Assembly: GCA_902785065.1 (NCBI GenBank)
Contig: CACZXH010000031.1
Location: 1-38,559 of the forward strand
Source: an uncultured Bacteroidia bacterium
GTDB taxonomy: Bacteria > Bacteroidota > Bacteroidia > Bacteroidales > UBA932
DNA: 38,559 nucleotides
Direction of reading: 5' to 3'
The notes below the pieces were generated by a model that saw only the letters and a list, made by a program, of their open reading frames with translations, had not been told where the DNA came from and searched no databases. Made by a program: the position numbers and the translations under genes. Each line of letters opens with the position of its first letter. Within the stretch, counting starts at the first letter, position 1. Shown piece after piece: positions 8,290 through 19,630 of the stretch.

Positions 8290-8322
8290 CAAAATTAACA
8301 ATAAAAATTGCTACTTTTGCAA
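8290..8322 (-). promoter_or_regulatory. Promoter of the M16-like gene
   Basis: On the minus strand TAATTTTG (8290-8297) matches TAnnTTTG fully, with a possible TTG -33 element at 8320-8322 (22-base spacer). The start would fall near 8284, about 15 nt before the ATG at 8268. It faces away from the TPR-gene promoter. Confidence 0.65.
8312..8319 (+). promoter_or_regulatory. -7 element of the TPR-gene promoter
   Basis: TACTTTTG is a full match to the Bacteroidota -7 consensus. No clear TTG is present at the expected -33 distance. Transcription would start near 8325, giving a leader of about 50 nt before the ATG at 8377. It lies 14 bp from the opposing -7 element of the M16-like gene. Confidence 0.65.
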
Positions 8323-8376
8323 AATGCGTGCAAACGGTATGAATTATAAATATTAACAAATAAACCCGAACGAAAG

Positions 8377-9284
8377 ATGAAAAGATTATTTGTCGCCGTC
8401 GCGGCGTTCGCACTCGCCGCTGGAATCGCTTCCGCTCAGGACATGAGCGCCGCTGTGGAAACCTTCAACATGGGCGCCCAGACCCTGGAGTCAAGAGCGC
8501 CCTGACCCAGTTCGAGGCCTGTGATGCAGAAGAGGCCGCCGAAATGATCGCCCAGTGCAAGAAGATCATTCCCCAGACCATGGTTTCCATCGCCAAGGAA
8601 CAGATCAACGAGTCCAAGTATGACGAGGCCCTCGAGACCCTGAAGGAGGCCGCCGGCGTGGCCGAAGGCTATGGTCAGGAGGAAATTGCCGCCGAGGCCA
8701 AGGATCTCGTTCCCACCGCATATACCCGCAAGGGCGCTGCCCTGATGAAGGCCAAGGACTTCGTGAACGCCGCCGCCGCTTTCAAGGGCGCCGTGGCCCT
8801 CACCCCCGAGGATGGTCAGACCCAGCTCCTCTACGGCCAGGCCCTGATGCAGGCCGGTGACAACGACACCGCCGTCACCGCCCTCGAGGCCGCCGCCGCC
8901 AACGGCAAGGAAGACCAGGCCAAGAAGCTCCTCTCCAACCTCTTCCTTAAGGAAGGCATGGCCCTCGTGAAGGCGAACAAGAGCGCTGAGGCCATCACCG
9001 CCCTCGAGAAGGCCAACAGCTACGCCGAGAGCGCCAACGCCTACAAACTCATCGCCAGCGCCAACACCAAGCTCGGCAAGAGCAAGGCCGCCATCGAGGC
9101 CTACAAGAAGTACCTCGAGGTCGATCCCAGCGCGAAGGATGCCGCCGACGTGATGTTCACCATCGCCGCCACCGCCCAGAAGGCCGGTGACAAGGCTACC
9201 GCCATCGAATACTACAAGAAGCTCTCCGGCAACGCCAAGTACGCTGCCCAGGCCACCCAGCAGCTCGGTGCCCTGCAGAAGTAA
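8377..9284 (+). CDS. Secreted tetratricopeptide-repeat protein, with an apparent frameshift
   Basis: The ATG at 8377 opens a signal peptide (MKRLFVAVAAFALAAGIASA) followed by QDMSAAVETFNMGAQTLE. That frame stops at about 8501. From about 8490 a different frame, starting VKSALTQFEACDAEEAAEM, continues to the stop at 9284. A net shift of one base near 8488-8491 therefore separates the secretion signal from the body. The body, roughly 260 residues rich in Ala, Lys and Glu, is a run of TPR-like helical pairs (for example AYTRKGAALMKAKDFVNAAAAFKGAV). TPR proteins bind other proteins; the partner is unknown. Strong use of GCC and AAG codons suggests high expression. Without the shift the protein would be about 302 residues. 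Confidence 0.8.
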
Positions 9285-9305
9285 GAACTTCCTATTTATC
9301 CAACG

Positions 9306-9339
9306 AAAAAACCCGACTCTTCCGAGAGCCGGGTTTTTT
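9306..9339. terminator. Bidirectional intrinsic terminator
   Basis: AAAAAACCCGACTCT and AGAGCCGGGTTTTTT form a stem around a 4-nt loop with A and T runs on both sides. It lies between the convergent TPR gene and the alpha/beta-hydrolase gene and can serve both. Confidence 0.9.
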
Positions 9340-9358
9340 CTTGTTTCTGCCTCTTCGC

Positions 9359-10267
9359 CTAGTCGATCAGGCCGTTCTTCTCGACCGTCCAGCCTTCGCG
9401 GTTCGCGAGGCCGCAGTCGGCGCCCTGGAAGAGCTTCGCTGCCTCCTTGTCGCCCTTCAGCTGCCACTGAAGCCAGGCGAGGGCCGGGACGGTGAATTCG
9501 CCGCCGTGATCCTGGCGGTAGGTGCCGCCGTGGCCCACCGGGTAGTTTGCGGCGAAGGCCGGGACCTTCACGAGGCGGTGGAAGTCGTCCATGCCGTTCT
9601 CATAGGCGATGTCCTCGGGGCCGCCCAGGATGTAGATCACCGGGACGGTGATTTCCTGGAGGCGTTCCTTGGCCGGCATCGGCATGTTCGGGACGGCGGT
9701 GCCCGGGTTGATGAACAGGCCGCTGTTGCAGATCATAATCGTGGTCAGGCGCGGGTCCGTGGCGTTGTCCAGCGTCTGCAAGCCGCCGCAGGACATGCCG
9801 GCCGCGGCGATGTGCTCCACGTCGATCCGGCCATAGTACGGACTGTTCTTGTCGGCATTCTGCGCGATGGCCCAGTCGATGGATTCGATCTGCTGCGCGG
9901 AGGTGGACATCGGTCCGCGATAGGGCTTCTCCTCCATGGGAATGTAACCGGTGGCAATCACGAGGAAGCCATGGGAGGCGATCTCGTTCAGGAACTTGTA
10001 GTGTTCCCACGGGGAGTTGGTGCAGGCGCCGTTGCCCCAGACGAGGACGGGCAACAGGTTCTTCTTGCCGAACGGAGAGAGGTCCTGCGGCGCAAAGATC
10101 GTGTGCGCCTCGAGGGACGGATCCTCCAGCATCAGCACCTTGTAGGGACCGGTGCCGCCGTCTTCGACGACTTTGGACTGGGTGGCCACGGGCGCCACCG
10201 GGCCGCTCTTGCACGCAGTGCCCAGCATCAGCAGGCACGCGGCGGAAAGGAATGCGATTCGTTTCAT
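9359..10267 (-). CDS. Lipoprotein alpha/beta-hydrolase (esterase, dienelactone-hydrolase/PETase-like fold)
   Basis: About 302 residues starting MKRIAFLSAACLLMLGTAC, a signal peptide with lipobox LGTAC. The enzyme should be anchored in an outer-membrane or surface lipid layer. The nucleophile elbow is GMSCGG, with Ser near residue 159. The acid is probably the Asp in GGPEDIAYENG, and the His lies in PVGHGGTY. The arrangement resembles the secreted polyesterase/acetyl-esterase branch of the family. The ATG at 10267 gives a proper leader, so the upstream 20 codons are not used. It starts 19 bp after the GH2 stop and is probably co-transcribed. Removal of ester groups such as O-acetyls from the GH2 substrate is a reasonable guess. 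The substrate is unproven. Confidence 0.8.
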   Translation of the reverse strand: MKRIAFLSAACLLMLGTACKSGPVAPVATQSKVVEDGGTGPYKVLMLEDPSLEAHTIFAPQDLSPFGKKNLLPVLVWGNGACTNSPWEHYKFLNEIASHGFLVIATGYIPMEEKPYRGPMSTSAQQIESIDWAIAQNADKNSPYYGRIDVEHIAAAGMSCGGLQTLDNATDPRLTTIMICNSGLFINPGTAVPNMPMPAKERLQEITVPVIYILGGPEDIAYENGMDDFHRLVKVPAFAANYPVGHGGTYRQDHGGEFTVPALAWLQWQLKGDKEAAKLFQGADCGLANREGWTVEKNGLID

Positions 10268-10286
10268 ATCTGGAAGTGTTTGTGTG

Positions 10287-13449
<3,163 letters not shown>

Positions 13450-13492
13450 TCAGCGTAAGAACGATTCCCATATTAATTCGTATCTTGTGCCT

Positions 13493-14269
13493 ATGAAACA
13501 ATACGCCGCCCTCCTATTGCTGGCCATGACCGCCCTGGCCTGTACCCGATCACCCAGAGGCTGGACCCTGGTATGGACGGAAGATTTCGATGGTCCGACC
13601 CTCCAGGAAGCGAACTGGACCCGTGTCGAACACGGACAGTCTGACTGGAACGACATGATGTCACTCCGCTCCGACCTCGTCCGCATCGAGGACGGACAAC
13701 TTGTCCTGCTGGGAAAAGTCAATGACGGGACGGGAAAAGACACCACCGCGTTCGTCACGGGCGGCATCCACAGCAAGGGAAAGAAATCCTTCCGGATGGC
13801 CAGGACGGAAATCCGGGCAAAGTTCAGCAGCGCACAAGGTTTCTGGCCCGCCCTCTGGCTGATGCCGGATGCGGAGGTTCCGGAACCCGTCTACGCCGAG
13901 CTGGATATCATGGAACACCTCAACCACGAAGATTCCGTCTATCAGACCGTCCATTCCCATTACTCCCTCCACGTGGATGGCGACAATCCGCCCCACTATG
14001 GAATGGGAGCCATCGACCGGAATGACTGGAATGTCTACGCCGTGGAGGTCTACCGCGACAGCATCTGCCTGTATACCAATGATATCAAGACCCTTACCTA
14101 TCCACGCGTGGAAGGGAAGGATTACCAGTTCCCCTGGCCTGATTATCCGTTCTACCTGATCCTGTCCAACCAGCTTGGCGGGAAATGGGTAGGAAGCGTC
14201 GACCGGCCGGAGGAGCTTCCTTCCGAACTGCGTGTCGACTGGATCAAGGTCTATGAATGGAAAGATTAA
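13493..14269 (+). CDS. Glycoside hydrolase family 16 lipoprotein (laminarinase/O-glycanase-like)
   Basis: 258 residues. MKQYAALLLLAMTALAC is a lipoprotein signal with Cys17, so the enzyme is probably outer-membrane anchored. The GH16 catalytic motif ExDxxE is ELDIME (Glu136, Asp138, Glu141). It is preceded by the conserved GFWPALWLMP strand and followed by NHEDSVYQTVHSHYS, with the C-terminal strand WVGSVDRPEELPSELRVDWIKVYEW. From memory, the EHLN...YQTVHSHY context is closer to gut GH16_3 endo-O-glycanases acting on polyLacNAc of mucin than to agarases, but subfamily needs a search. Its stop overlaps the sulfatase start (TAATG), so the genes are translationally coupled. Confidence 0.93.
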   Translation: MKQYAALLLLAMTALACTRSPRGWTLVWTEDFDGPTLQEANWTRVEHGQSDWNDMMSLRSDLVRIEDGQLVLLGKVNDGTGKDTTAFVTGGIHSKGKKSFRMARTEIRAKFSSAQGFWPALWLMPDAEVPEPVYAELDIMEHLNHEDSVYQTVHSHYSLHVDGDNPPHYGMGAIDRNDWNVYAVEVYRDSICLYTNDIKTLTYPRVEGKDYQFPWPDYPFYLILSNQLGGKWVGSVDRPEELPSELRVDWIKVYEWKD

Positions 14270-15948
14270 TGAATGCATCCAAACTGTTCCTGACGCTGAC
14301 AGGAGCCTCGGCCGCCTTGGCCGGGAGCTCCTGCTCCGGCGGGAAGAAAGCGCCCGACAAGCCGCTGAATGTCGTCTACATCATGTGCGACGACCATTCG
14401 TACCAGACGGTCAGCGCGTATGACCAGCGGTACATGCGGACTCCCAACATCGACCGGCTGGCCGACGAAGGGGCCCGTTTCACAAACAGTTTCGTCGCAA
14501 ATTCCCTGAGCGGTCCGTCCCGGGCCTGCCTGCTGACCGGCAAGCACAGTCACGCCAACGGGTTCACGAACAACGAGCACGGGATCTTCGACGGCAGCCA
14601 GCAGACCCTGCCGAAACTCCTGCAGGCCGGGGGCTACCAGACGGCGATGGTCGGGAAATGGCACCTGGTCAGCGACCCGACGGGGTTCGACTACTGGGAT
14701 ATCCTCACCGGGCAGGGCGACTACTACAATCCCGTATTCATCCGGAACGGGGAGAGGATCGTCCGTCCCGGCTATTCCACGGACATCACGACCGACGTGG
14801 CTTTCGAATGGCTGGACGGGCGGGACCCGGACAAGCCTTTCTGCCTGTTCCTCCACTACAAGGCCCCGCACCGGAGCTGGATGCCGGACCTGCAGGACCT
14901 GGGCCTGTACGACGATGTCACCTTCCCGCTTCCCGAAACCTTTTACGACGACTACGCCACCCGCGAAGCCGCCGCCAAGCAGGAAATGAGCATCATCGCC
15001 GACATGAATGTCGTCTATGACCTCAAGATGGCCGACCGGGAGAACGAGATCCATACGCCGGATCAACCCTGGCTGGAGGAATACGGCCGCGACCTGTACC
15101 GGCGGGACCTCGCCCCCGGCGAGCAGGTCCCGGGCCGGATGGACGCGGCGCAGCAGGCCGCCTGGGATGCGTATTACGACCCCATCATCGCGCAGTTCAA
15201 GCAGGACAACCTGTCCGGAAAGGCGTTGTACGAATGGAAATACCAGCGCTATATGCGCGATTACTGCAGCGTCATCCATTCCGTGGACCGGAACGTGGGC
15301 CGTGTCTATGACTACTTGAAAAAGCACGGTCTGCTGGACAACACCGTGGTGATCTACACCTCCGACCAGGGGTTCTTCATGGGGGAGCACGGGTATTTCG
15401 ACAAGCGGTTCATGTATGAGGAGAGTTTCCGTACGCCGCTGCTGGTCCGGATGCCGGGCGGGAAGCCCGTCAAGGCGGCCAAGGGCCGCACACAAGTGCT
15501 GGGGGCCGCTTTCGGCCATCGGCCCAACGATATCGACGAGTTCGTGCAGAACATCGATTACGCCCCCACCATCCTGGAAATGGCCGGACTGCCCGTCCCG
15601 GAAGACATCCAGGGCGAGAGTTTCCTGCCGCTCCTGCGCGGGGAAAAACCGGCCCGGGTCATGACCTCCGAAGGCAAGGGCTGGCGCAAATCGCTCTATT
15701 ACCATTTCTATGAGTATCCGGCCGAGCACTCAGTCCGCCGTCACTACGGTGTCCGCACAGAACGCTACAGTCTGATGCACTTCTACAACGACATCGACGA
15801 ATGGGAACTCTTTGACCTGGAGCAGGACCCGATGCAGCTTCACAACTTGTACGGAGAACCGGGGATGGAGGCAGTCACGGAGGAACTCCGGACGGAACTC
15901 CATCGGCTGCAGGCGCTGTACGAGGACCCGATCGAGCAAAAGATATGA
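14269..15948 (+). CDS. S1-family sulfatase, serine type (first of two)
   Basis: 559 residues with an N-terminal secretion signal; GSSC near residue 25 may be a lipobox. The formylglycine motif is S-G-P-S-R at Ser81. Being serine type, it needs the radical-SAM maturase anSME, which is not in this window. Metal ligands are seen in MCDDHS near the N-terminus and in YTSDQGFFMGEHG in the second half. The substrate-facing motif is GKWHL. The ATG at 14269 overlaps the GH16 stop and has GGAAAG a few bases upstream. A start four codons earlier (14257) is also open. It would remove sulfate esters from a glycan, probably the same one cut by the GH16 enzyme. Confidence 0.94.
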   Translation: MNASKLFLTLTGASAALAGSSCSGGKKAPDKPLNVVYIMCDDHSYQTVSAYDQRYMRTPNIDRLADEGARFTNSFVANSLSGPSRACLLTGKHSHANGFTNNEHGIFDGSQQTLPKLLQAGGYQTAMVGKWHLVSDPTGFDYWDILTGQGDYYNPVFIRNGERIVRPGYSTDITTDVAFEWLDGRDPDKPFCLFLHYKAPHRSWMPDLQDLGLYDDVTFPLPETFYDDYATREAAAKQEMSIIADMNVVYDLKMADRENEIHTPDQPWLEEYGRDLYRRDLAPGEQVPGRMDAAQQAAWDAYYDPIIAQFKQDNLSGKALYEWKYQRYMRDYCSVIHSVDRNVGRVYDYLKKHGLLDNTVVIYTSDQGFFMGEHGYFDKRFMYEESFRTPLLVRMPGGKPVKAAKGRTQVLGAAFGHRPNDIDEFVQNIDYAPTILEMAGLPVPEDIQGESFLPLLRGEKPARVMTSEGKGWRKSLYYHFYEYPAEHSVRRHYGVRTERYSLMHFYNDIDEWELFDLEQDPMQLHNLYGEPGMEAVTEELRTELHRLQALYEDPIEQKI

Positions 15949-17399
15949 AAAAACGCTTGCTCTACGCCGCCGCCCTGCCGGCCGCCCTTGCTCCTTCCTG
16001 CGCCTCGCAGGGGAACGGGAGGACGGAAGGGCCGCCGAATGTGGTGTTCATCCTCGCGGACGACCTGGGCTGGGGAGACTTGAGCTGTTATGGACAGCGG
16101 CGGTTCGAGACACCGAACATCGACCGGATCGCCGCGGAGGGAATGCGGTTCACCCAGTGCTACAGCGGCACGACGGTGAGCGCGCCTTCACGGTCCTGCC
16201 TCATCACCGGCACCCACAGCGGGCATACGGCCATCCGCGGCAACCGGGAACTCCAGCCCGAAGGGCAGTTCCCACTGCCGGAAGGCGCGGAGACGCTGTT
16301 CCACGATTTCAAAGCCGCCGGCTACACCACGGGCGCCTTCGGCAAATGGGGCCTCGGTTTCGTGGGCTCGACCGGCGACCCGCAGGCGCAGGGCGTGGAC
16401 ACCTTCTACGGCTTCAACTGCCAGCTGCTGGCGCACAGCTATTACCCGGACCATCTGTGGGCCGATGACGTCCGCATCGACCTGTCGGAAGTGAACCGGT
16501 GCGATGATTCCTACGGGACCGGTGCTTATGCCCCGGACCTGATCCACGAGCAGGCGCTGGCCTTCCTGGACCGGGCTGCGGCGGACGGAAAACCCTTCTT
16601 CCTGTGGTATCCGACGACAATTCCACACGCGGAACTCATCGTCCCGCAGGACAGCATCCTCCAGCGGCTGCGGGGCCGGTATCCAGAAACGCCCTACAAC
16701 GGCGCCCGGCCGGACAGCCCGTACTTCATGAAGGGAGATTATATCGCCCAGGAGGAGCCCCATGCGACCTTCGCCGCGATGGTCACCCGACTGGATGTCT
16801 ATGTCGGCCAATTGGTGGACAAGCTCCAGGAACTGGGCCTGTACGAGAACACAATCCTCCTTTTCAGCAGTGACAACGGGCCGCACCGGGAAGGTGGCGC
16901 GGACCCGGACTTTTTCGACAGCAACGGCCCCTGGCGGGGGTACAAACGCGATGTTTACGAAGGCGGTATCCGCGTGCCGATGATCGTGGCCTGGCCCAGG
17001 CACGTCAAGCCGGGCGCCGAGACGGATTTCCCGTGCTCCTTCTGGGACCTGATGCCCACGTTCCGGGAATTGACGGGAGCGGCGCCGGTGGAAGGAATGG
17101 ACGGGGTCAGCCTCCTTCCCCTGCTGACCGGCAAGAAAGGCCAGCGGGAGCACGACTATCTGTACTTCGAATTCCAGGAACTCGGCGGCCGCCAGGCGGT
17201 CCGGGAAGGCCCCTGGAAACTGGTCCACCTGGACATCCGGAGCGAGCGTCCGCGGTATGAACTCTACAACCTGGACGCGGATCCCGGCGAAGAGAACGAT
17301 CTGGCGGCCATGGAACCCGGAATCGTGGAACACCTGAAAGGACTGATGCGGGAAGCGCACGTCCCCAACCCTGATTTTCCGGTCCTCCCCGGAGAATGA
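15945..17399 (+). CDS. S1-family arylsulfatase, serine type (second of two)
   Basis: 484 residues starting MKKRLLYAAALPAALAPSCASQ, a lipoprotein-like leader. The active-site motif is S-A-P-S-R at Ser79, again serine type. Metal-binding LADDLGWGD lies near residue 38 and FSSDNGPHREGG later on, and KWGLG corresponds to the conserved Lys region. It resembles the arylsulfatase A-like branch and differs clearly from its neighbour, so the two probably remove sulfate from different positions. It overlaps the previous gene by ATGA, making a tightly coupled GH16-S1-S1 operon. A terminator-like hairpin follows at 17465-17495. Confidence 0.94.
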   Translation: MKKRLLYAAALPAALAPSCASQGNGRTEGPPNVVFILADDLGWGDLSCYGQRRFETPNIDRIAAEGMRFTQCYSGTTVSAPSRSCLITGTHSGHTAIRGNRELQPEGQFPLPEGAETLFHDFKAAGYTTGAFGKWGLGFVGSTGDPQAQGVDTFYGFNCQLLAHSYYPDHLWADDVRIDLSEVNRCDDSYGTGAYAPDLIHEQALAFLDRAAADGKPFFLWYPTTIPHAELIVPQDSILQRLRGRYPETPYNGARPDSPYFMKGDYIAQEEPHATFAAMVTRLDVYVGQLVDKLQELGLYENTILLFSSDNGPHREGGADPDFFDSNGPWRGYKRDVYEGGIRVPMIVAWPRHVKPGAETDFPCSFWDLMPTFRELTGAAPVEGMDGVSLLPLLTGKKGQREHDYLYFEFQELGGRQAVREGPWKLVHLDIRSERPRYELYNLDADPGEENDLAAMEPGIVEHLKGLMREAHVPNPDFPVLPGE

Positions 17400-17464
17400 G
17401 GCGGCCCGACCGGCCCGTATTGACGCGTTTTTTGCAGGATTTTGCGTAAAAAGCTTGGCTGATT

Positions 17465-17495
17465 TCGGCCTTCCTGCCTGTTGGGAGGCCGATTT
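17465..17495 (+). terminator. Probable intrinsic terminator after the sulfatase operon
   Basis: TCGGCCTTCC and GGGAGGCCGA form a stem with one G-T pair around a loop of about 7 nt, followed by TTTT. It lies 65 bp past the second sulfatase stop. The T-tract is short, so efficiency is uncertain. Confidence 0.65.
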
Positions 17496-17516
17496 TCGAC
17501 TTTATCCGTTTCCCTT

Positions 17517-17548
17517 TTTGTGAACACGGCTCGTTTTCCGGTACTTTG
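17517..17548 (+). promoter_or_regulatory. Promoter of the unknown lipoprotein gene
   Basis: TTTG at 17517-17520 is followed after 20 bases by GTACTTTG, one mismatch from TAnnTTTG. The start would be near 17555, with a leader of about 30 nt before the ATG at 17587. Confidence 0.5.
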
Positions 17549-17586
17549 TATCCGTGGAGCCGGGCTGCAAATCCGGAATGATAAAG

Positions 17587-18777
17587 ATGAAGCGTATGAT
17601 CCTGTTCGGGTGCCTGGCCGGCGCCCTTGCGGTTACCGCCTGCGAGCGGCTGGACCGCGTCAATCCTCCCGCCGACGAACCGGGAGAACCCCTTGTTTTC
17701 ACTTTGGACGAGGTAGCACGCATCCTCGCCGCCGTCCCAGTCGGACAGGACCAGGTTGCCGAGGTCCGGGACGCCGTCACCGCCTCGTCCGGCAATGGTT
17801 ACGACGAGGAGTATCCCATGCGACAGGTGTTCGAAACCCCCGGCACGGGCGTCGGCGGCACGCCGGCCACCCGGGTGGCGGCCTACCCGACCCCGCTCCG
17901 CGACCTGCTCACTGCCGAAATCCGGAAACAGTACGGAACGCGCGCACTGGACGGGGATGCATTCCTGGAAGCCCTGTCCGGCTCGGACGTGCAGATCTAC
18001 TGGCCCTTCTCGGAGGAATTCCACGGGGACGAGACCCCTGTCATCACCTTCGATCCGGGCGGCCGGGAGACAAAGAATGTCGGCTGGGTCCGGCAGGAGG
18101 ACGGTACGGTGGAAGAAGTCATCGTCGATGAAGAAATGGCCCGGAAACGGCCCGTATGGGTGATCAACCGCAACCGCGACGCGGAATACCAGTCCCTGGA
18201 GATGCGGCGGCGGGAGGACCCGGACTGGGGCCAGGGCGGCGGGAGCATTCTCGTCCGTCCGCAGGCCGGAAGCGCGGCTTCCGCCACCCGGGCCGGGGAA
18301 AAGGACGTCCAAACGCTGGTCCTCCGCTCTTTCAAGGCCAACCGGCAGTTCGACAGCTGGTTCTGCGGAGGTGCGGAGGTCTGGGTGAAGTGCGGCGCCA
18401 TCGAGGACTTCACGGCCACGACCGAAGCGGAGATGCGCCTGTACGCGCCGTCCATCACGGACTTCCTCATCGTCGTCCGGCGGAAGCAGGTGGGCGAGGT
18501 GCTGGACTTCAATGCCGTCCTCGTGTCGGAATGGACCGGGATGCTGGACAACTGCGCCTTCATGATGGTCGAGGACGACGGCGGCACCATGACCACTTGG
18601 AAATGCTCGGCGATGGTCAAGTACAATTCGCGGAGCTACGGATTCGAAATAGAAATCCCCCTGCGGGCGCGCGACGACATCATCTGGCGCGGCGCCCTCA
18701 CGCGAACCTATATCGAGCGCAACAACGGCGTCACCGGTCACTTCGGTGACGTGGAGCTGGTGCTGGAACTGATCTGA
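17587..18777 (+). CDS. Lipoprotein of unknown function
   Basis: 396 residues that I do not recognise. MKRMILFGCLAGALAVTAC is a lipoprotein signal with lipobox VTAC (Cys19). The rest is soluble, acidic and rich in Arg, Gly and Thr. Notable parts are a Gly/Thr-rich stretch (TGVGGTPATRVAAYPTP), a segment with RNRDAEYQSLEMRRREDPDW, and a C-terminal beta-rich region alternating hydrophobic and polar residues (FEIEIPLRARDDIIWRGALTR). The ATG at 17587 is chosen because it gives the leader; an open frame extends 11 codons upstream. It stands alone between the sulfatase operon and the toxin-antitoxin pair and has its own promoter. A surface or periplasmic role is likely, nothing more precise. Confidence 0.75.
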   Translation: MKRMILFGCLAGALAVTACERLDRVNPPADEPGEPLVFTLDEVARILAAVPVGQDQVAEVRDAVTASSGNGYDEEYPMRQVFETPGTGVGGTPATRVAAYPTPLRDLLTAEIRKQYGTRALDGDAFLEALSGSDVQIYWPFSEEFHGDETPVITFDPGGRETKNVGWVRQEDGTVEEVIVDEEMARKRPVWVINRNRDAEYQSLEMRRREDPDWGQGGGSILVRPQAGSAASATRAGEKDVQTLVLRSFKANRQFDSWFCGGAEVWVKCGAIEDFTATTEAEMRLYAPSITDFLIVVRRKQVGEVLDFNAVLVSEWTGMLDNCAFMMVEDDGGTMTTWKCSAMVKYNSRSYGFEIEIPLRARDDIIWRGALTRTYIERNNGVTGHFGDVELVLELI

Positions 18778-18780
18778 AAC

Positions 18781-18811
18781 TTGACATATATGTAAAACTT
18801 TTATATCTTTG
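18781..18811 (+). promoter_or_regulatory. Promoter of the toxin-antitoxin pair
   Basis: TTG (18781-18783), 20 bases, then TATCTTTG (18804-18811) is a complete Bacteroidota promoter. The start site is expected at about 18816-18818, at the toxin ATG (18817), so the message may be leaderless. Confidence 0.8.
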
Positions 18812-18816
18812 CAACG

Positions 18817-19296
18817 ATGAAGAAGAAAACGACGGTGGAACTCGTTGAACAATCTGAAAAAGTGAGTTTCTATTCCATCAGTTTCCAGATGGACAGAACG
18901 ACGGAGTTCGAACGGTTCCTCTCCAAGTTTGAGGAAGAAGCCGAGTTCAATGAAGACTATCAGAAGATTCTGGGAGCATTGGAGATCATCCTCGACAGAG
19001 GCGCACTGGAGCGGTATTTCCGCCCCGAAGGGGCCATACATGACAACCTTTGCGCCCTCCCCTTGGAATCGGGAAACATCCGACTATATTGTCTTCGTAT
19101 CTCTGATGAAATCCTGATTCTCGGAAACGGGGACAGAAAGTCAACCAGAACATACCAAGAAGATACGAGACTGCTCGGTTACGCCCTGGACTTACAGAAA
19201 TTTGACAGACTTCTCAGAGACGATCTAGACAAAGGATTTGTCACCATTGAAGAAAGGACGCTGAAAACCATTGAAGACCACGTCTACTTACTATGA
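18817..19296 (+). CDS. HigB/RelE-like toxin of a type II toxin-antitoxin pair
   Basis: 159 residues. The middle part, GAIHDNLCALPLESGNIRLYCLRISDEILILGNGD, resembles the core beta-sheet of phage Gp49/HigB-like RelE-superfamily toxins, which cleave mRNA at the ribosome. This copy has a longer N-terminal arm and a C-terminal extension, so the assignment rests partly on context. An XRE-type antitoxin gene follows with an ATGA overlap, the toxin-first order of higBA. The base composition is visibly more AT-rich than the flanking genes, as expected for a transferred module. No Shine-Dalgarno is present and the promoter abuts the start codon. Confidence 0.7.
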   Translation: MKKKTTVELVEQSEKVSFYSISFQMDRTTEFERFLSKFEEEAEFNEDYQKILGALEIILDRGALERYFRPEGAIHDNLCALPLESGNIRLYCLRISDEILILGNGDRKSTRTYQEDTRLLGYALDLQKFDRLLRDDLDKGFVTIEERTLKTIEDHVYLL

Positions 19297-19559
19297 AACA
19301 GAACGATCTGCTGCACAGACAATTTGACCAGGTATCACCGGCCATCCGACTGGAAGTGGCTTGGTCTGCTTCCATCATCGACAAAATTGACCGTATCTCA
19401 CAGGAGAAAGGAATTACGCAAAGAGAACTGGCCCGAAGGATAGGCTGCAGTGAAACGCAGATTTCCCGTTGGACCAGGGGGTTTCCGAACTTTACGCTGA
19501 ACTCCCTCGCGAAACTCTCCGATGCGCTTGGGGAAAACCTGATTCAAATCCCGGTTTAA
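19293..19559 (+). CDS. XRE-family HTH antitoxin (HigA-like)
   Basis: 88 residues. A helix-turn-helix of the Cro/C1 type spans about residues 32-80 (ISQEKGITQRELARRIGCS, then ETQISRWTRG as the recognition helix). The N-terminal 30 residues probably contact the toxin. HigA-type antitoxins neutralise the toxin and repress their own promoter. The gene overlaps the toxin stop by ATGA. No further gene follows on this strand; about 70 bp separate it from the converging rlhA. Confidence 0.85.
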   Translation: MKQNDLLHRQFDQVSPAIRLEVAWSASIIDKIDRISQEKGITQRELARRIGCSETQISRWTRGFPNFTLNSLAKLSDALGENLIQIPV

Positions 19560-19630
19560 GGATTAGCCTGCATGGCCAGTCCGCCCTTACAAGCGACCAG
19601 ACAAGCCACGAAAAGGCGCTGAATAAAAGG

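Noticed and set aside
9306-9339. Hairpin considered as a riboswitch or attenuator
   Set aside because: It lies between convergent genes and is a simple A/T-flanked stem, which a bidirectional terminator explains.
13493-15948. Assignment of the GH16-sulfatase operon to algal agar, porphyran or carrageenan use
   Set aside because: GH16 and sulfatases occur in such loci, but no GH86, GH50, GH117 or SusCD is present. The GH16 motif context fits O-glycanase/laminarinase-type enzymes better. It is kept only as an alternative.
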